From Platynereis dumerilii (Eukaryota > Annelida > Polychaeta > Phyllodocida > Nereididae), in NCBI GenBank assembly GCA_026936325.1, contig JAPTHN010000108.1:1-64000 (forward strand): a stretch of DNA of 64,000 nt, written 5' to 3'. A model generated the notes under the pieces. That model was not told the DNA's origin. It ran no database searches and saw only the letters and a program-made list of their open reading frames with translations. Position numbers and translations under genes: made by a program. How positions within the stretch are numbered: the first letter of the stretch is position 1; each line of letters opens with the position of its first letter. This document shows, piece after piece, positions 23,740 through 35,906 of this stretch.

Positions 23740-24450
23740 ATCACAGTGTTGCCGGGTCTGGACCGACCACGGGTCAACATCTTTGGATTTTCTTGTTTTG
23801 TGCGATAGCCGCCTTAATTGATCTTTTGAATCTACCCTTTAGTGCTAGACTTGGGTGGCAACTGTCTACCAATTCACCATATCTCGGTGTGGCCCGTCCT
23901 TTCCCTCTGGAGTGGTAGAAATCTTTATTAACCATGGGTGTCATAACACCATTGTCCTTATTCAGTTGGATTAGGTAATCATTAAAAATGGAAACCTCTT
24001 TTTCAAGATCTTTTTGCATCGTGGCATATTGTTCCATATGCTTTAGGCATTTGGTTTTTTTAACCTTAAGTCGATGCAAGTAAAACTTGGTTAAATCCAT
24101 TGGGTAAATGGGGCAGAATATGTGTGAGTAGACAACCGATTCAGCTCCACCTGCAATTGGTCTCTTTTTGCTAGGGCATCCACTTCGGAAAATACAACTT
24201 CTTCGTAACCCCTTCCCCTCAAACGTTTAGTCAAGTTGCAAATTCCGATCCAAATATAAAAGTGAGCTCGCTCGTTATCCTCCCCATGGTGCAAGATGGT
24301 TAGATCTTCTATCAGACTACCCATGTCCTCAATTTTTCCGCCAGAACGAGGTCTAACTTCAGACACCTCGAGGGACGAGATTAACTCCCTAAAACCGCCT
24401 ACCCTACTATCCCCAACAAGGTAATTCATTTTGTGAACTGACTTACGCAC
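23740..24450 (-). pseudogene. SGNH-hydrolase-like remnant, probably from a mobile element
   Basis: The minus strand shows the hallmarks of the SGNH/GDSL fold in order. YLVGDSRV near the start is block I with the Ser. IWIGICNLT follows. A long helical stretch ends in a TPMVNKDF region. YGELVDSCHPSL has the Asp-x-x-His spacing and HP of block V. Such domains occur as ORF1-type proteins of several retroelement groups and also as free genes in invertebrates. The copy is broken. It lies directly 3' of LINE 2 on the same strand, but nothing shows the two belong together. Confidence 0.5.
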
Positions 24451-24644
24451 TCAGAAACTTATAAATTTGCTGGAAACAGAAATATACAATTGCACATCAA
24501 TACACATGCATTATTAAATAGATAGGTAAATAAATACATTGACATATAGATATATAAATAATTAAATAAATAAATAAATACATAAATACATAACAATAAT
24601 AGTATGAGAGATATGACTAGTGTCAACAGTTAGTAGGACGCATA

Positions 24645-26456
24645 TTAATCAAAAAACCTATCTGGGTGGTTATCCCATTCTGCTGCTAGTTTCGTTTTAA
24701 ATATGTTAATTGATGTGCTAGTTACAATTTCATCTTTAAGCTGATTCCAGTCATTTATCACTCTGTCTGCAAAAGAGTTTTGTCTAAGGCTACTATTAAC
24801 CCTTAACTTCTTAAGCTTGAAAGAATGACCTCTGGTAACTGACTCAGTATTTAAGTGAAAGAAGTCCGAAAATTCAATATTATCAATTTTATGGATTATT
24901 CTGTAAACTTGGATCATGTCCCCTCTCCTTCTCCTGAAAGCTAGTGAGTCCAACTTCAGGTATCTTAGTCTTAAATCATAGCTCAGATGTGAGATGTTAC
25001 TGATCATCTTTGTCGCCCTTTTCTGAACCTTTTCTAACTCTAATAGGTCAGTTTTCAGAGCTGGATTCCAAATACTTGCACCATATTCTAATATAGGTCT
25101 AACAAGTGATTTGTAGAGAGGTAATATAATTTCTTTAGACATGTTACTAAGGTTTCTTTTGATCATACCTAGACGTGAATTAGCTTTACGTACAATATTG
25201 GCTACGTGAACTGAGAACTTTAAGCTATTGTCGAAGGTCACTCCTAGATCTTTCTCAGTTGTATCTTTTTTGATATTAAACCCCCCTATATAGTAACTTA
25301 GTTCAGCGTTGTTTCTACCATAATGCATAACTTTGCTTTTTTCCATATTAAACGGCAGTTGCCATTTTTGCGTCCATTCAACTAGCCTACTAATATCCTC
25401 CTGCAAAATGGATGCATCGTCGCTTGACTTAATGGCGCTGAATATTTTGGTGTCGTCAGCAAAGATCTTAACGTTAGTCTTAATTTCATCTGGTAAATCA
25501 TTAATAAAAATGACGAATAGTGTAGGTCCTAAGACGCTACCTTGTGGTATACCCGAGGTTACTGCTTCCACTCCTGATGAAATGCCATTGATTATGACTT
25601 TCTGCTTCCTATCAGATAAAAAATCATGGAGCCAAGATAACAAATCTCCAGAGAAACCATGGGCTTTTAATTTATTCAATAATCTAATATGTGGAACTTT
25701 ATCAAAAGCCTTAGCAAAATCTAGGTAAATGCAATCAACTGCCATTCCACTATCTATGAAGCTTGACCAGATTTCCATGATTTCCAACAGTTGGGTTGTA
25801 CAAGATCTACCTGTTCGAAAGCCATGTTGGTTATTTGATAAAAGAGTATGCTGTTCTAAGTACTTAATCATGTCTTTTCTAATTATTCTCTCCATTGTTT
25901 TACAACATATGGCAGTTAAGCTAACTGGCCTATAATTGGAAACCAAGTTTTTACTTCCTTTCTTAAACAAGGGTTTGATATTTGCTATTTTCCAATCTTT
26001 TGGTAATTTACCCTCTGCTAGACTTTTCTGGAATATGATACATAAGGGTTTACTTATAGGACGTCTTAGCTTGTTCAGTACTTTCGCATGCAAGTTATCC
26101 GGACCAGCTGCTTTCGAAGTGTTTAATTTACTTAACTGAGCTTCAACAATATCCGGTGTAAAAGTTATCGTACCAAGGTACTCAATACCACTCCTGTTCT
26201 CAAGGTCTGGTACAGCATCTAGATCGTCTTGAGTATACACTGATGCAAAATAATTGTTAAAGCAATTTGCTTTATCTACATCTTCCGTAGCTAATTGCCC
26301 GCTAGTGCTAAGCATATTAGGGAAATTCTGTTGTTTCTTACTCTTCAATTTCACATAACTCCAAAAGTGCTTTGGATTAGTGTTAATCTCATTGGCTACT
26401 TTGAATTCAAAATCACATTTGCTAGCATGTACCTGTCTGTTAGTCTCGTTCCGCAC
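24645..26456 (-). CDS. LINE 2 reverse transcriptase and C-terminal domain
   Basis: 603 uninterrupted codons. Reverse transcriptase blocks: AGPDNLHAKVL, NYRPVSLTAICCKTMERII, QHGFRTGRSCTTQLL, IYLDFAKAFDKVPH, TSGIPQGSVLGPTLFVIFIN and FADDTKIF (the F/YADD box with both Asp). The thumb follows (KDLGVTFDNSLKFSVHV, RLGMIKRNLSN), and then LYKSLVRPILEYGASIWNP, standard in the CR1/Rex1-type group. The C-terminal third ends NHPDRFFD. With ORF1 also intact, this is the best preserved mobile element in the window. Confidence 0.9.
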   Translation of the reverse strand: MRNETNRQVHASKCDFEFKVANEINTNPKHFWSYVKLKSKKQQNFPNMLSTSGQLATEDVDKANCFNNYFASVYTQDDLDAVPDLENRSGIEYLGTITFTPDIVEAQLSKLNTSKAAGPDNLHAKVLNKLRRPISKPLCIIFQKSLAEGKLPKDWKIANIKPLFKKGSKNLVSNYRPVSLTAICCKTMERIIRKDMIKYLEQHTLLSNNQHGFRTGRSCTTQLLEIMEIWSSFIDSGMAVDCIYLDFAKAFDKVPHIRLLNKLKAHGFSGDLLSWLHDFLSDRKQKVIINGISSGVEAVTSGIPQGSVLGPTLFVIFINDLPDEIKTNVKIFADDTKIFSAIKSSDDASILQEDISRLVEWTQKWQLPFNMEKSKVMHYGRNNAELSYYIGGFNIKKDTTEKDLGVTFDNSLKFSVHVANIVRKANSRLGMIKRNLSNMSKEIILPLYKSLVRPILEYGASIWNPALKTDLLELEKVQKRATKMISNISHLSYDLRLRYLKLDSLAFRRRRGDMIQVYRIIHKIDNIEFSDFFHLNTESVTRGHSFKLKKLRVNSSLRQNSFADRVINDWNQLKDEIVTSTSINIFKTKLAAEWDNHPDRFFD

Positions 26457-26546
26457 TCTTTTAAAAGCATCCCACTTCTCTATGCACCTGTCTTTGTTAT
26501 ACTCCTTCCATGCTTTATTTTTTTCTTTAATATTGTGTCTTACTTC

Positions 26547-27363
26547 TCAATTAACCCAAGGTTGACTCTTTCTTTTTTTGTGACTCCTTTTGGGAATGTA
26601 CTTTTCCATAAGACGGTTTAGGTTGCTCATAAAGAAATTCCAGGCCTCACCAACTGTCTTAGTTGCTAATTCCTCCTCCCAATTAATTAGTTCTAGCTCA
26701 CTCCTCATAGCTTCATAGTTGGCCTTAAAATAGTTTAACTGGTCTCCGTATCTTACTATTTCAAATGAGAAATCAACTTTGAAACAAATTACACAGTGAT
26801 CTCCCTTTTCGCCAAGTGGTGGTCTTATAGCTAACTCATCGACTATTTCAGTATTGTCAGTAAGGAGCCAATCAAAGCAATTTTCCCTTTCACCTTCTCT
26901 GTATCTGGTTGGCTCTGTTATTAGTTGATTTAGGAATAAATCGTTAATTTTGTCATATATTTTAGAAGCTGGATGATTCTCACGAGCATGTACAGTACCA
27001 TTCACCCAATCTACCTCTTTGTAGTTAAAGTCCCCCACTACGATCTTGTATCCTTTCACATTTAATATGCTCTTTAACATAGATTGATACCCCTCTGCCT
27101 GTGTTAACATGGAATCCTTCGTAACCCTCAAACTCCACATTATTGTATTCATCTCTTTCTACCAAATTTTTGGGCAAAGTTTCTGTGATACATAACACAT
27201 CTAGATTTTCAATATCTGCCAGTGCAAATAACTCTGAGGTTTTGTTATTAAGACAATCTGCATTGGTATACAGCATCCCTAATGCTTTTTTCTGATCGCA
27301 GAAATTTATCGTATTTTCTATATTTTCTGTATTTTCATAGTCTGCTTGACTGTTTGAATGCAC
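26547..27363 (-). pseudogene. LINE 2 endonuclease domain (ORF2 N-terminus)
   Basis: Two overlapping minus-strand frames (27363-27025 and 27152-26547) give an EEP endonuclease. Seen are the first motif LYTNADCLNNK with the Asn, CITETLPKN with the Glu, the central GDFNYKEVDW with the catalytic Asp, FDWLLTDN, and GDHCVICFKVDF in the place of SDH. Glycine replacing serine in that last motif is a known variant of this clade. A frame change lies in the overlap, and a TGA ends the second frame. Confidence 0.75.
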
Positions 27364-27437
27364 AGTTATAGCGTCTACAATTACTGCATTTGTGTAGGCT
27401 ACAGTCGTAATGTCTTGACTATTATATAAGTTTGGCG

Positions 27438-28277
27438 TTAGGCTGTGGCACTGGAGTTCGGGAACTTTTTTTCAAACTCGACGAAATGATAGTTTCTTTG
27501 ACCGCCTTTGACTCGAAAATTTGTCGTTGTCGATGCTCTGCTCCTAGCATATGCTTCGTCCGTCCATCTTCTAAGTTCTGTTCTTTGCATGTCATTCAAG
27601 TCCTGTCTGATGCTCAAGCTTCTGAGGTTCTCCGGGGCATTTCTTAATTTATGTAGATTCCTCAGAACATTGTCCCTTGTTTGCTGGTCACTGAAACGTA
27701 CTTTGATTGGCCTGAACTTTCCTTCTCCGCAACGCCGGGCGTCGAACCTTCCCAACCTCTCAGCATAAAGAATTTCAGCTTCACACCCTAAAAACTCACG
27801 TAGGTGTTCCATGACTGCTGTATCCTCTGCAACTCTTCCTTCCTTAGTTTCATTCTCTAGCTCCGGTAGCCTGTAGACCACGATGCCTCTTGATCTCAAC
27901 TCATGCTCCTTTTTTGACTCGTCTAATTCGTAGATAGCCCTTTTTACTAGTCCGACAACATCAACCTCCGCGTGGCTCATACTTCTTGGATTTGACGATT
28001 TAATTACTTCAGTCCACATCTTTGGCACATCTGATTTCACACATGTTGACACTCCTTCAATTTCTTTAGTGATCCTATCTCCAAATTTCTCCAAATTAGT
28101 GTCGAGTTTCTCCTGTATCACCTTCATCTGATTTTCCATGTTGACTTGTTGCTTCATAATGTTATTGGCTGATATCTTCAGGTATTCCATCCCTTCATTA
28201 ATACCCTTGTCAGTCATCATGATATGGTTAAGCTTATCTATGTATTTAACAATAAACAGATGTTGTCGTTTCTGCAC
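27438..28277 (-). CDS. LINE 2 ORF1 protein (RNA-binding, RRM-type)
   Basis: 279 residues. Residues about 15-75 look helical (MKQQVNMENQMKVIQEKLD), consistent with the coiled coil that trimerises such proteins. From about residue 130, RGIVVYRLPELENE, then AERLGR, FRPIKVRFSDQQTRDNVLRN and LSIRQDLNDMQRTELRRW match the RRM plus C-terminal domain pattern of LINE ORF1 proteins. These coat the element RNA. The ATG at 28277 opens a frame with no breaks. It could still be expressed if transcribed. Confidence 0.75.
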   Translation of the reverse strand: MQKRQHLFIVKYIDKLNHIMMTDKGINEGMEYLKISANNIMKQQVNMENQMKVIQEKLDTNLEKFGDRITKEIEGVSTCVKSDVPKMWTEVIKSSNPRSMSHAEVDVVGLVKRAIYELDESKKEHELRSRGIVVYRLPELENETKEGRVAEDTAVMEHLREFLGCEAEILYAERLGRFDARRCGEGKFRPIKVRFSDQQTRDNVLRNLHKLRNAPENLRSLSIRQDLNDMQRTELRRWTDEAYARSRASTTTNFRVKGGQRNYHFVEFEKKFPNSSATA

Positions 28278-28502
28278 ATGAGCCCAAAGCAGGACAAAAA
28301 CATGTAACTTGCAGCAGTCCTATGCAGAATAGTCTAACGATGAATTTTAATTTTTAAAGTTATTTTAAAGATGGATGTATCAAATTTTAAATGTTTTCCT
28401 GTCTTGAGTAATAATAATTACTTTTAATTAAGACCCGTTGAAATCACTCAGTTTTTTTTTTCAGTGGTGTTATAATTTCAACAATGAACCCTTCACCCCC
28501 AC

Positions 28503-31500
28503 TAGTCCTGGCTCTGACCTACAACCCCGTATACAATGCGAGCCGCAGAGAATTTGATGATTGAATCTTGTAGCTTAGTGTCCTAGCTTCCAAAATCACA
28601 CAGGTGGACGTTCCGATTTTACTGCGAATAGCCACTAGGGGGCGTTTTTCAAAATGGCCGCCGTTCTCACTCTCGCCATTCTATTTTCCTTAATTTTCAA
28701 GATACAATTTCATGCAACACCACTTTTTTGGGGTTTTCTGACCTGCAGAATCCATTTCTGAACTTACTTTGGTGATACAGTGAGTGTATCATGTGATATA
28801 GTAATGGCTAATTTATATTTATGAAGACCGATGGTAAAATTCACTAAAATCGCCATAAATCTGCCTAATTGTTGTATCTAATCCCACTCCAGCAGCCAGA
28901 TTGGTGTAATGTGTGACTTTTAAAGGTTTAGGAAACTTAGCTTTGGGTTCAAACAGGTCTGGGGACAATTTATTTGGGCCCAGAACCAGGCCTATGGTCA
29001 GTTTTGACTGGCTGAGAATGACTAAAAAGTGAAATAATTGCCTAAAAATCACAAATTTGGTTATTTAAACAGCAAATAAGGGATGTAACTGCCTCGGATT
29101 AATACATTCTTTGCTTTCTGCATAATTCCAGAGTGTTCTTTGCAAAAACAGTGGACACTATAACATTTTTTGTGTCTAAATTAAGTCAGAAAGCAGCTGC
29201 ATCCTTCCAAATTATTATTATGATTTCTGAAATTGTATTTAAATCTAACACACTTCTCATTCTTATATTTAACCCACCCTCACAAACTTGATACTTTATA
29301 TTGTGGCTTAATTAGATTTCTTATAATCTATTCTATTTTGGTATGAACCAGGTCTACCTTTTAGATTTTGACAGGTAGAAAATGGCTGGAAAGCCCACCT
29401 TATTAATAACCAGTTTTATTTGTGCTGTCAACTAAACGAGGGTAGTTCTCCCCCCCCCCCCCCACATTAATATATTCTCTGTATTTTACTGGATGTTAGA
29501 CTGTTCTCTACCAATAGTTATTATGGTTTTAGAAAATATTTGGATTTTATATGACAAAATAAAGTCAGATATGTTCAAAATTATTTAAATGTCATACTCT
29601 CATTTTTAAATGTAGACCAATCCCAGTTGGTGGATTGATCTATATGTACTTTTGTTAAGGTTTCTAGACATACATTTAGGGTAGTCTATCTATTGTTTTG
29701 ACAGACATAAAATTACTACAAACAAAATTACCTCTCTTGACAAATTTGGTTATTGCAAAAACTTAATCTGCCATTGCTCCGTCAAACTGACTAAAGTAAT
29801 CATGTATTTTTGTCTTCTTACATGAATTTGGATTAATTAAGTGACCATGCACATGCCAGTTATGTTTAAAAATGTGATGCAATGTTCCAGAATATTATCT
29901 AGGAATTCATTGAGATATGACAAATAAAAAATTAACCGTCTATGTTTTGATTATAAATTACTCTTAACTGATGAAATGTGCCATCCCTCTGATGTCAAAT
30001 GCAGTCAGATGCTCAGTGGGAACATTCAGGTTATGATGCTTAATTCTAATATGAAGTATCCAATTGACCAAAAAAATCCTACTTGGCCAAAATGAGATAC
30101 TCAATAATGAGTCAACACCCATACTTAATGCTCGTAACTAACTATTACCATTCAGACAAAGGCTTTAGAACCCTGGCTGGACAGCATAATGCTACTCACA
30201 CAAATGTCTTTTGTTTTTTTTGTGGTTGTTTTACATTTCAGCTATTTCACTGCTACTATGTTGTTCCAGTAAGGGATAATTATCCTGACCAATGAGAGTT
30301 GTGGGATTTTGCAATCACATGATTCTGAAGTGTCAAGGTAGACTGTACAGAAAAGAAGTGAACTAGAGCATCCAGTATCTTTGGTGCTGTTTAATTTTCA
30401 GAATTGTATTTAAACTAAATCAGAACAATTTCTTGGTTATTATTTTCTATGATATACATTGCTTGAGCAGCTTTGAGGGCCAAATGGTATGAAACTGACA
30501 AACTTGCCTAATGCTAAAGTTTTTTTCTAAAGGTAAGGAATTATTATGACAATTTCCTTTGCCGTGTACATGCACACTGTGTTGGTATATTTTCTCACAT
30601 CATTCGTGTGCTTTTGAAGGAGCAATTTTTTTGAGACAGAGGAAACTAACACAAAAGGCTGCATTAGCAACATTTTTAACCTCACAGGATATTCATTCAA
30701 TTTCAAATTTTTTATTATGAACTGTGTGTTAAATCCCCAATGAATGTGTCATCGCAAAGAGTGTGTCATTCGTGCTGATAAACGTTGGTGTAGAAATCTG
30801 ATAAACCAACCCCACTTAGAACTGTACTGTGTGCATAGTACTAAAATTCAAAATTCATTATAGAAAGTAGAAGATGATTTGCAAATAATGACCACTGTAT
30901 GACGATTTTTTTCTTTCAGTTTTCACTTTTGTCAATTTTGACTGCTAACCCTATATATTAAGCAGATATACTGTATTTTTGAGACAAAGATGAAAGCATG
31001 TGCAAAAGTTTTTTGTCCAGGGTCATTCAGTTGTTGATTATGATGATAATTGAAAACAGCCAATGTTGCAGTGACGTTGAGCATTTTTGCGCTATTTTGG
31101 TAGGTTGACAGCATGTTACTCATACTGCAAAGGGCACTATGTATTTGTTTCAGAACTGAAGTATTAGGTATTGACTAATTGGAAGCGAGTTTCACTTTTT
31201 AAAAAGTAGACGTTGTTTGAATAAATACCCAAATTTCTAGTTATTATTTTTTTGGTGGTTGTTTTGCATTCAGCTATTTTATGCCCATCATAACAAAAGT
31301 TAAACCAGTTCTACCCAAATAAGTGATCAGAAATCTTAATAAGTCATACGACAAATCTATATATGAAGTTGAGAGTAGGATGAAAAAAAAAAAGAGACTG
31401 GGCCTGTAATATTTATTACACGGTCCATTCTTGACAATCTAAAAAATAACATTATTTTGACACCTACAGTCCTATTTCCACCTCAGTGACTTCTCTTTTC

Positions 31501-34498
31501 ACAAAGAACACTCTGAAATCTGCAAGAAGCAAAATGTGTTTTAATTTTAGGCATTCTTTATTTGGTGTTTTAAAAACCTAAGTTGGGTTTATTAGACAAT
31601 TATTTTGTGTTTTGCAGATTCTTTACCAGTCAAAACTGAAGATAGGCCTGGTCCTGGTCCAAAAAAAAAAAATTCCCAGACCTGGTTCAACCCCAAATTA
31701 AGTTTCCTAAACCTTTCTTACTCACACATTACATCATTCTGGCTGCTGGAGTGGGATTAGATACAACAATTAGACTGATTTATGAAAATTTGAGTTAATT
31801 TGACCATTGGTCTTCATAGGTCTTCATTTATAAGTGTATAAACTAGACATTTCAATATCACATGATACACACACTATACCACAAAAGTAAGTTCAGAAAT
31901 GGATTCTGCCTTTCACAAAACCCCTAAAGTATCATGAAAATTCACGAAAATAGAATGGCAAGAGAAAAATAATTTGGAAGGATGCGGCTGCTTTCTGACT
32001 GTATTTTGACACAAAAAAAATTACAGTGACCACTCTTTTTGCAAAGAACACTCTGAAATTATGCAGGAAGCAATGTATTAATCTGAGGCAGTTCCATCCT
32101 TTATTCAGATAGACATTTATTTTCACCAAAGCTGGTACATACAACAACTTATATATAAAACATTAACATTATTTGAACAACATGCTTTGGTGAGGGGATG
32201 CACAAGGGTTATCATAACTATATTTAATTGCGCATCCCAGAATAAGGATTACTTACATGTAAAATTTAAGCATATGGGTCAAAATTTGAAAACCTTGAAA
32301 CTTCAGCTGAAAAAATTTCGAAAATTTTTCGCTCCAGAAATGCCTTTTAAAGTTTGCGTTGGGTGGGTCAAACAATCAGCTATCACTGCACTTTCATGTC
32401 CAAGGGTCGAAATGCCCCGCTGATCTGTGATGAGGTGATAAACATAGATGTAATGTTTTCAACTGTCATTAAAATCACACTTCTAACTAAAAAATCCTGG
32501 CCATTTGGGGCTAAACAATCTATTGCCAATGATTAGGCAAGTGGCTGGCACATTTTGGGCAAGTTCCAGGTCTCTAATGGCAATTATTTTTGAGAAACTG
32601 CATTTTGATCAATTAAAATACCGAATATGTGTGTCATTAGCATCATGCCTATAACTTGAAATCCGTACCATTTAGAGCTGAATAATGTATTACCAACAAA
32701 TAGGAAAGTGGCTATTCTGCACACAATGAGCTATATTTCAGGTCTCTATGACCAATAGTTATTGAGATAGAACTAATCCTTGAACCAGAAATTTACAAAA
32801 ACAAACAAAAATATTCATCTCATCAATAGTTTGGATTCTGAATAATAAAGATGATCTCCTCTACTCCCTCCAGTGCCCAATGTCTTTGCTAAACCATATT
32901 TCAGATGGTAGACAATGGTAAAATGTTGCTAGCACCCCATATTTGGTTAGTAGTTTCAGAGAAGAATCAAACTTCATACTAAGCATGTCAGATGCAAGGA
33001 AAATGCAAAAATGTTATGTAATAGTCTGTTGAAACATTCATTGATAATGTATATTCAACTGATTTCAATTCCGGTCACCTGCAACAAAATTTTAGTGAGA
33101 TAAAGGCAATAAGCTATTTTTGACATGATGCTTATGACAGCGTGATGCTAATGATAATTACAGTAAAAATCTTTGTAGGGACCAGTGCAAAACTGGCAGT
33201 CTGGCAATATGTGCATGCAATGACCTTATGAACACCAGAAACATGTTCACAGTGATTTTGGTCCAGAAATATGCAGTCAAAATAGAGTAGCAAGGTGTTT
33301 GCTAGTGACAAATTGAGATAGGACAACTGACATGCCAACAGAAATACTCTAATATTTTGGTTTACATAAATGATACAGAGCTACAGATAGTTCAGTTATT
33401 TTCTTTGGTTCTCAGACAACATCAGACACAAGGTTTTCTCACAGAATGTGTGTCCCTTTATTTTTTATTAAGAAACAAATCCGGAGTGATGCTAATGACA
33501 CAATATTGGAGACATTGACACAACAACCTCCTGCTCTTATACAGAATATTATTTCAGCTATTGATGACCAGATTTTAGAAGACTGACAGTCAAGTCTAAA
33601 TGTATGGAAGAGTTTATTTGAATCAGAATCCTGTACTAGTTTTTGTGATGCGATCTTTCAAAGAAAGTGTTGGTGGAGACAGGCCATTTTCAGGGGGTTG
33701 GCCACTTCAATGCCATTTTTGAATGGGATTAAAATATTCTGCCACATATTTTTTGTGTTATAAGTTTTGCTAATATCCTAGTCTATGACAAATGACAACA
33801 AGAGGTCCTCTGTTGGTCTTCCTGCCATCATGAGTTATCGTTAAACACTGGAGACAAGAATTTCAGACTTATCAAATGTTGACCCATATATGTATGACAT
33901 AAAACACAGGGATGTAAGAAAGGAAGAACCTTCTGCTGTTTAAATTACCAAATTTGTAATTTTTAGGCAATTATTTCGCTTTTCGGCCATTCTCTGCCAG
34001 TCAAAACTGAATATAGGCCTGGTTCTGGGCCAAATAAAATGTCCCCAGACCTGGTTGAACCCCAAGTTATGTTTCCTAAACCTTTCTAGCTCACACATTG
34101 CACTAATCTGGCTACTGGAGTGGGATTAGATACAACAATTAGGCAGATTTATGGCGATTTTGGTGAATTCTACCATCGGTCTTCATATATCTAAATTGGC
34201 TATTGCAATATAACAGGATACACTCACTGTATCACCAAAGTAAGTTCAGAAATGGATTCTGCAGGTCAGAAAACCCCAAAAAAGTTGTGTTGCATGAAAT
34301 TGTATCTTAAAAATTAAGGAAAATAGAATGGCGAGAGTGAGAACGGCGGCCATTTTGAAAAACGCCCCCTAGTGGCTATTCGCAGTAAAATCGGAACGTC
34401 CACCTGTGTGATTTTGGAAGCTAGGACACTGAGCTACAAGATTCAATCATCAAATTCTCTGCGGCTCGCATTGTATACGGGGTTGTAGGCCAGGACTA
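28503..34498. mobile_element. 6.0-kb element with ~570-bp terminal inverted repeats
   Basis: The left arm (28503-29085) reappears inverted at 33930-34498, including the outermost TAGTCCTGG, the GCGAGCCGCAGAGAATTTG stretch and a GGGGGCGTTTTTC motif. The flanks are CAC on both sides, possibly a 3-bp target duplication. A third, partial copy of the same arm lies inside at about 31480-32110, in the orientation of the right arm. No transposase frame longer than 80 codons is present, so it is non-autonomous. It is inserted in the large intron of the protease gene. Confidence 0.8.
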
Positions 34499-35118
34499 CA
34501 CCCGTTTTCACTCATGGCAGACTGGCACTGAAACAGGATATTGTGCTGTCTGCTGTCGGTAACCATTCTGTGGAATTAGTATTCCAGAACATATTTGACC
34601 TGCTCCACCAAAATGGGTTCAAAGTCGGCCTCCTATCATATTCATTGTGAAAATGACTTTGTTCTACTGGAATTGGGCTTTAAAATGATGTTTCATTTGT
34701 CTTGATACCTCCACCCAATCCAAAGATATTGCACCTCAAACATTGATGATACAAAACATCGAACCTTGATAAAATGGCATTTCAATTTCCCGCCATTACA
34801 ATTAAAGAACTAGGAAAATCGAGAATGATGCCCAATTTAGATAATTTAAAATCAGTTTTTGGATAAGATGGTCTTAGGTAATCAAAGCAAATTACTTTTG
34901 CTAAAACGTCGTACCAACAGCTAAAAATCATCAAAATGTGCCTTCTGACACATTTTGCTAATTTCTGGAAAATACAGATTGCCTACTTTGAACTCATTTT
35001 GGTAGAGCAGGTCACATATGTATGTTAAATATTAAAAAAGGCTGTAAATTATATGTGACATAATGTGCACACTATTCATCAGTTTCAATTTTTTATGCAT
35101 TTTCTTCCCTTCCTTTAG

Positions 35119-35906
35119 GAACAACTGATGAGCAGAACATCTCAAGTGCCCACATTCCTGAAGGCATTGCTACGGACGCCCTGCAACTTCCTGGTTATGA
35201 CCCCAGTGATGTGCTCCAAGGAGGAGAGTTGGACATCACAACCATGGACAAGTTTGCCCTCCTATGTGGTCTACTGGCACCATCAGCACTGCATCTTCAA
35301 GTCATGTCACCCTTCCAGTCGACCATGTCAAAATTCCAATCAACCATATCACCTTCCAAATTGACCATGGCCGTTGTTTCAAGTGAATCCTTCACTGCGA
35401 TTCACCATGTAAGAAATCACTATGTGGTTTCTTGTCTTCGGAACGGGCGAATTTCCCTGTATGACTCTCTGTATGATGATCAGCGAATTGAGCAGGTTCT
35501 ACCTCAGCTACAATGCCTTTATCAAATTGGCAGTGATACATCCAACATAGAATACTTGGTTCCACAATCTCAAGGTGCCACATTAGACTGCGGTCCCTTT
35601 GCTGCTGCAAATGCCACAATTTTGCTTCATGGAATTGACCCTTGTTCTGTGACATTAGATCCCCTGCTTCTCCGTAGCCACATGGATCAGTGCCTACAGA
35701 ACGACAAAGTGCAATTATTTCCGTTCTTGGCAACCCCAACTCTTGACACAAATGGCAAAAGCCAGAATACAGAGTTATCCACAGAGTTAGGATTTTACAA
35801 TGAGGAAACCAACAAAAAAATGGATTTAATGAAGGATGACTTGGCGCACCCAGGGAAGAACCACATTGTGCATGATCAACAGGAAGCTGAGAATGACAAA
35901 GTGGAG
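35119..35906 (+). CDS. Ulp1/SENP-like (C48) cysteine protease exon
   Basis: The acceptor is CCTTTAG and the donor GAG|GTGATC. The exon starts in phase 1 and ends in phase 0, 262 codons. About 40 residues (LQLPGYDPSDVLQGGELDIT) lead into the protease fold. The catalytic set of the C48 family is visible: His in HHVRNHYVVS, Asp in SLYDSLYDD, the oxyanion-hole Gln in VPQSQG, and the nucleophile in LDCGPFAAANA. Known family members cleave ubiquitin-like modifiers or act as related peptidases; the substrate here is unknown. The region after DCG (HGIDPCSVTLDP..LRSHMDQCL) matches the C-terminal part seen in ULP-like proteins of aquatic invertebrates. Duplicate front end: exon at 21272. Confidence 0.8.

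Larger units (their letters stand above)
24480..28330 (-). mobile_element. Nearly full-length LINE 2 (CR1/L2-type) with ORF1 and ORF2
   Basis: Minus-strand order is ORF1 (28277-27438), endonuclease (27363-26547), reverse transcriptase (to 24645), a short 3' UTR, and a (TAAA)n-type tail at 24490-24590. ORF1 is intact. ORF2 is interrupted by one frame change in the endonuclease (about 27030-27150) and one TGA codon at 26547-26549 between endonuclease and reverse transcriptase. After that, more than 600 codons are open. So few breaks mean a young insertion. It lies in the 12.5-kb intron of the protease gene, antisense to it. Confidence 0.9.
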
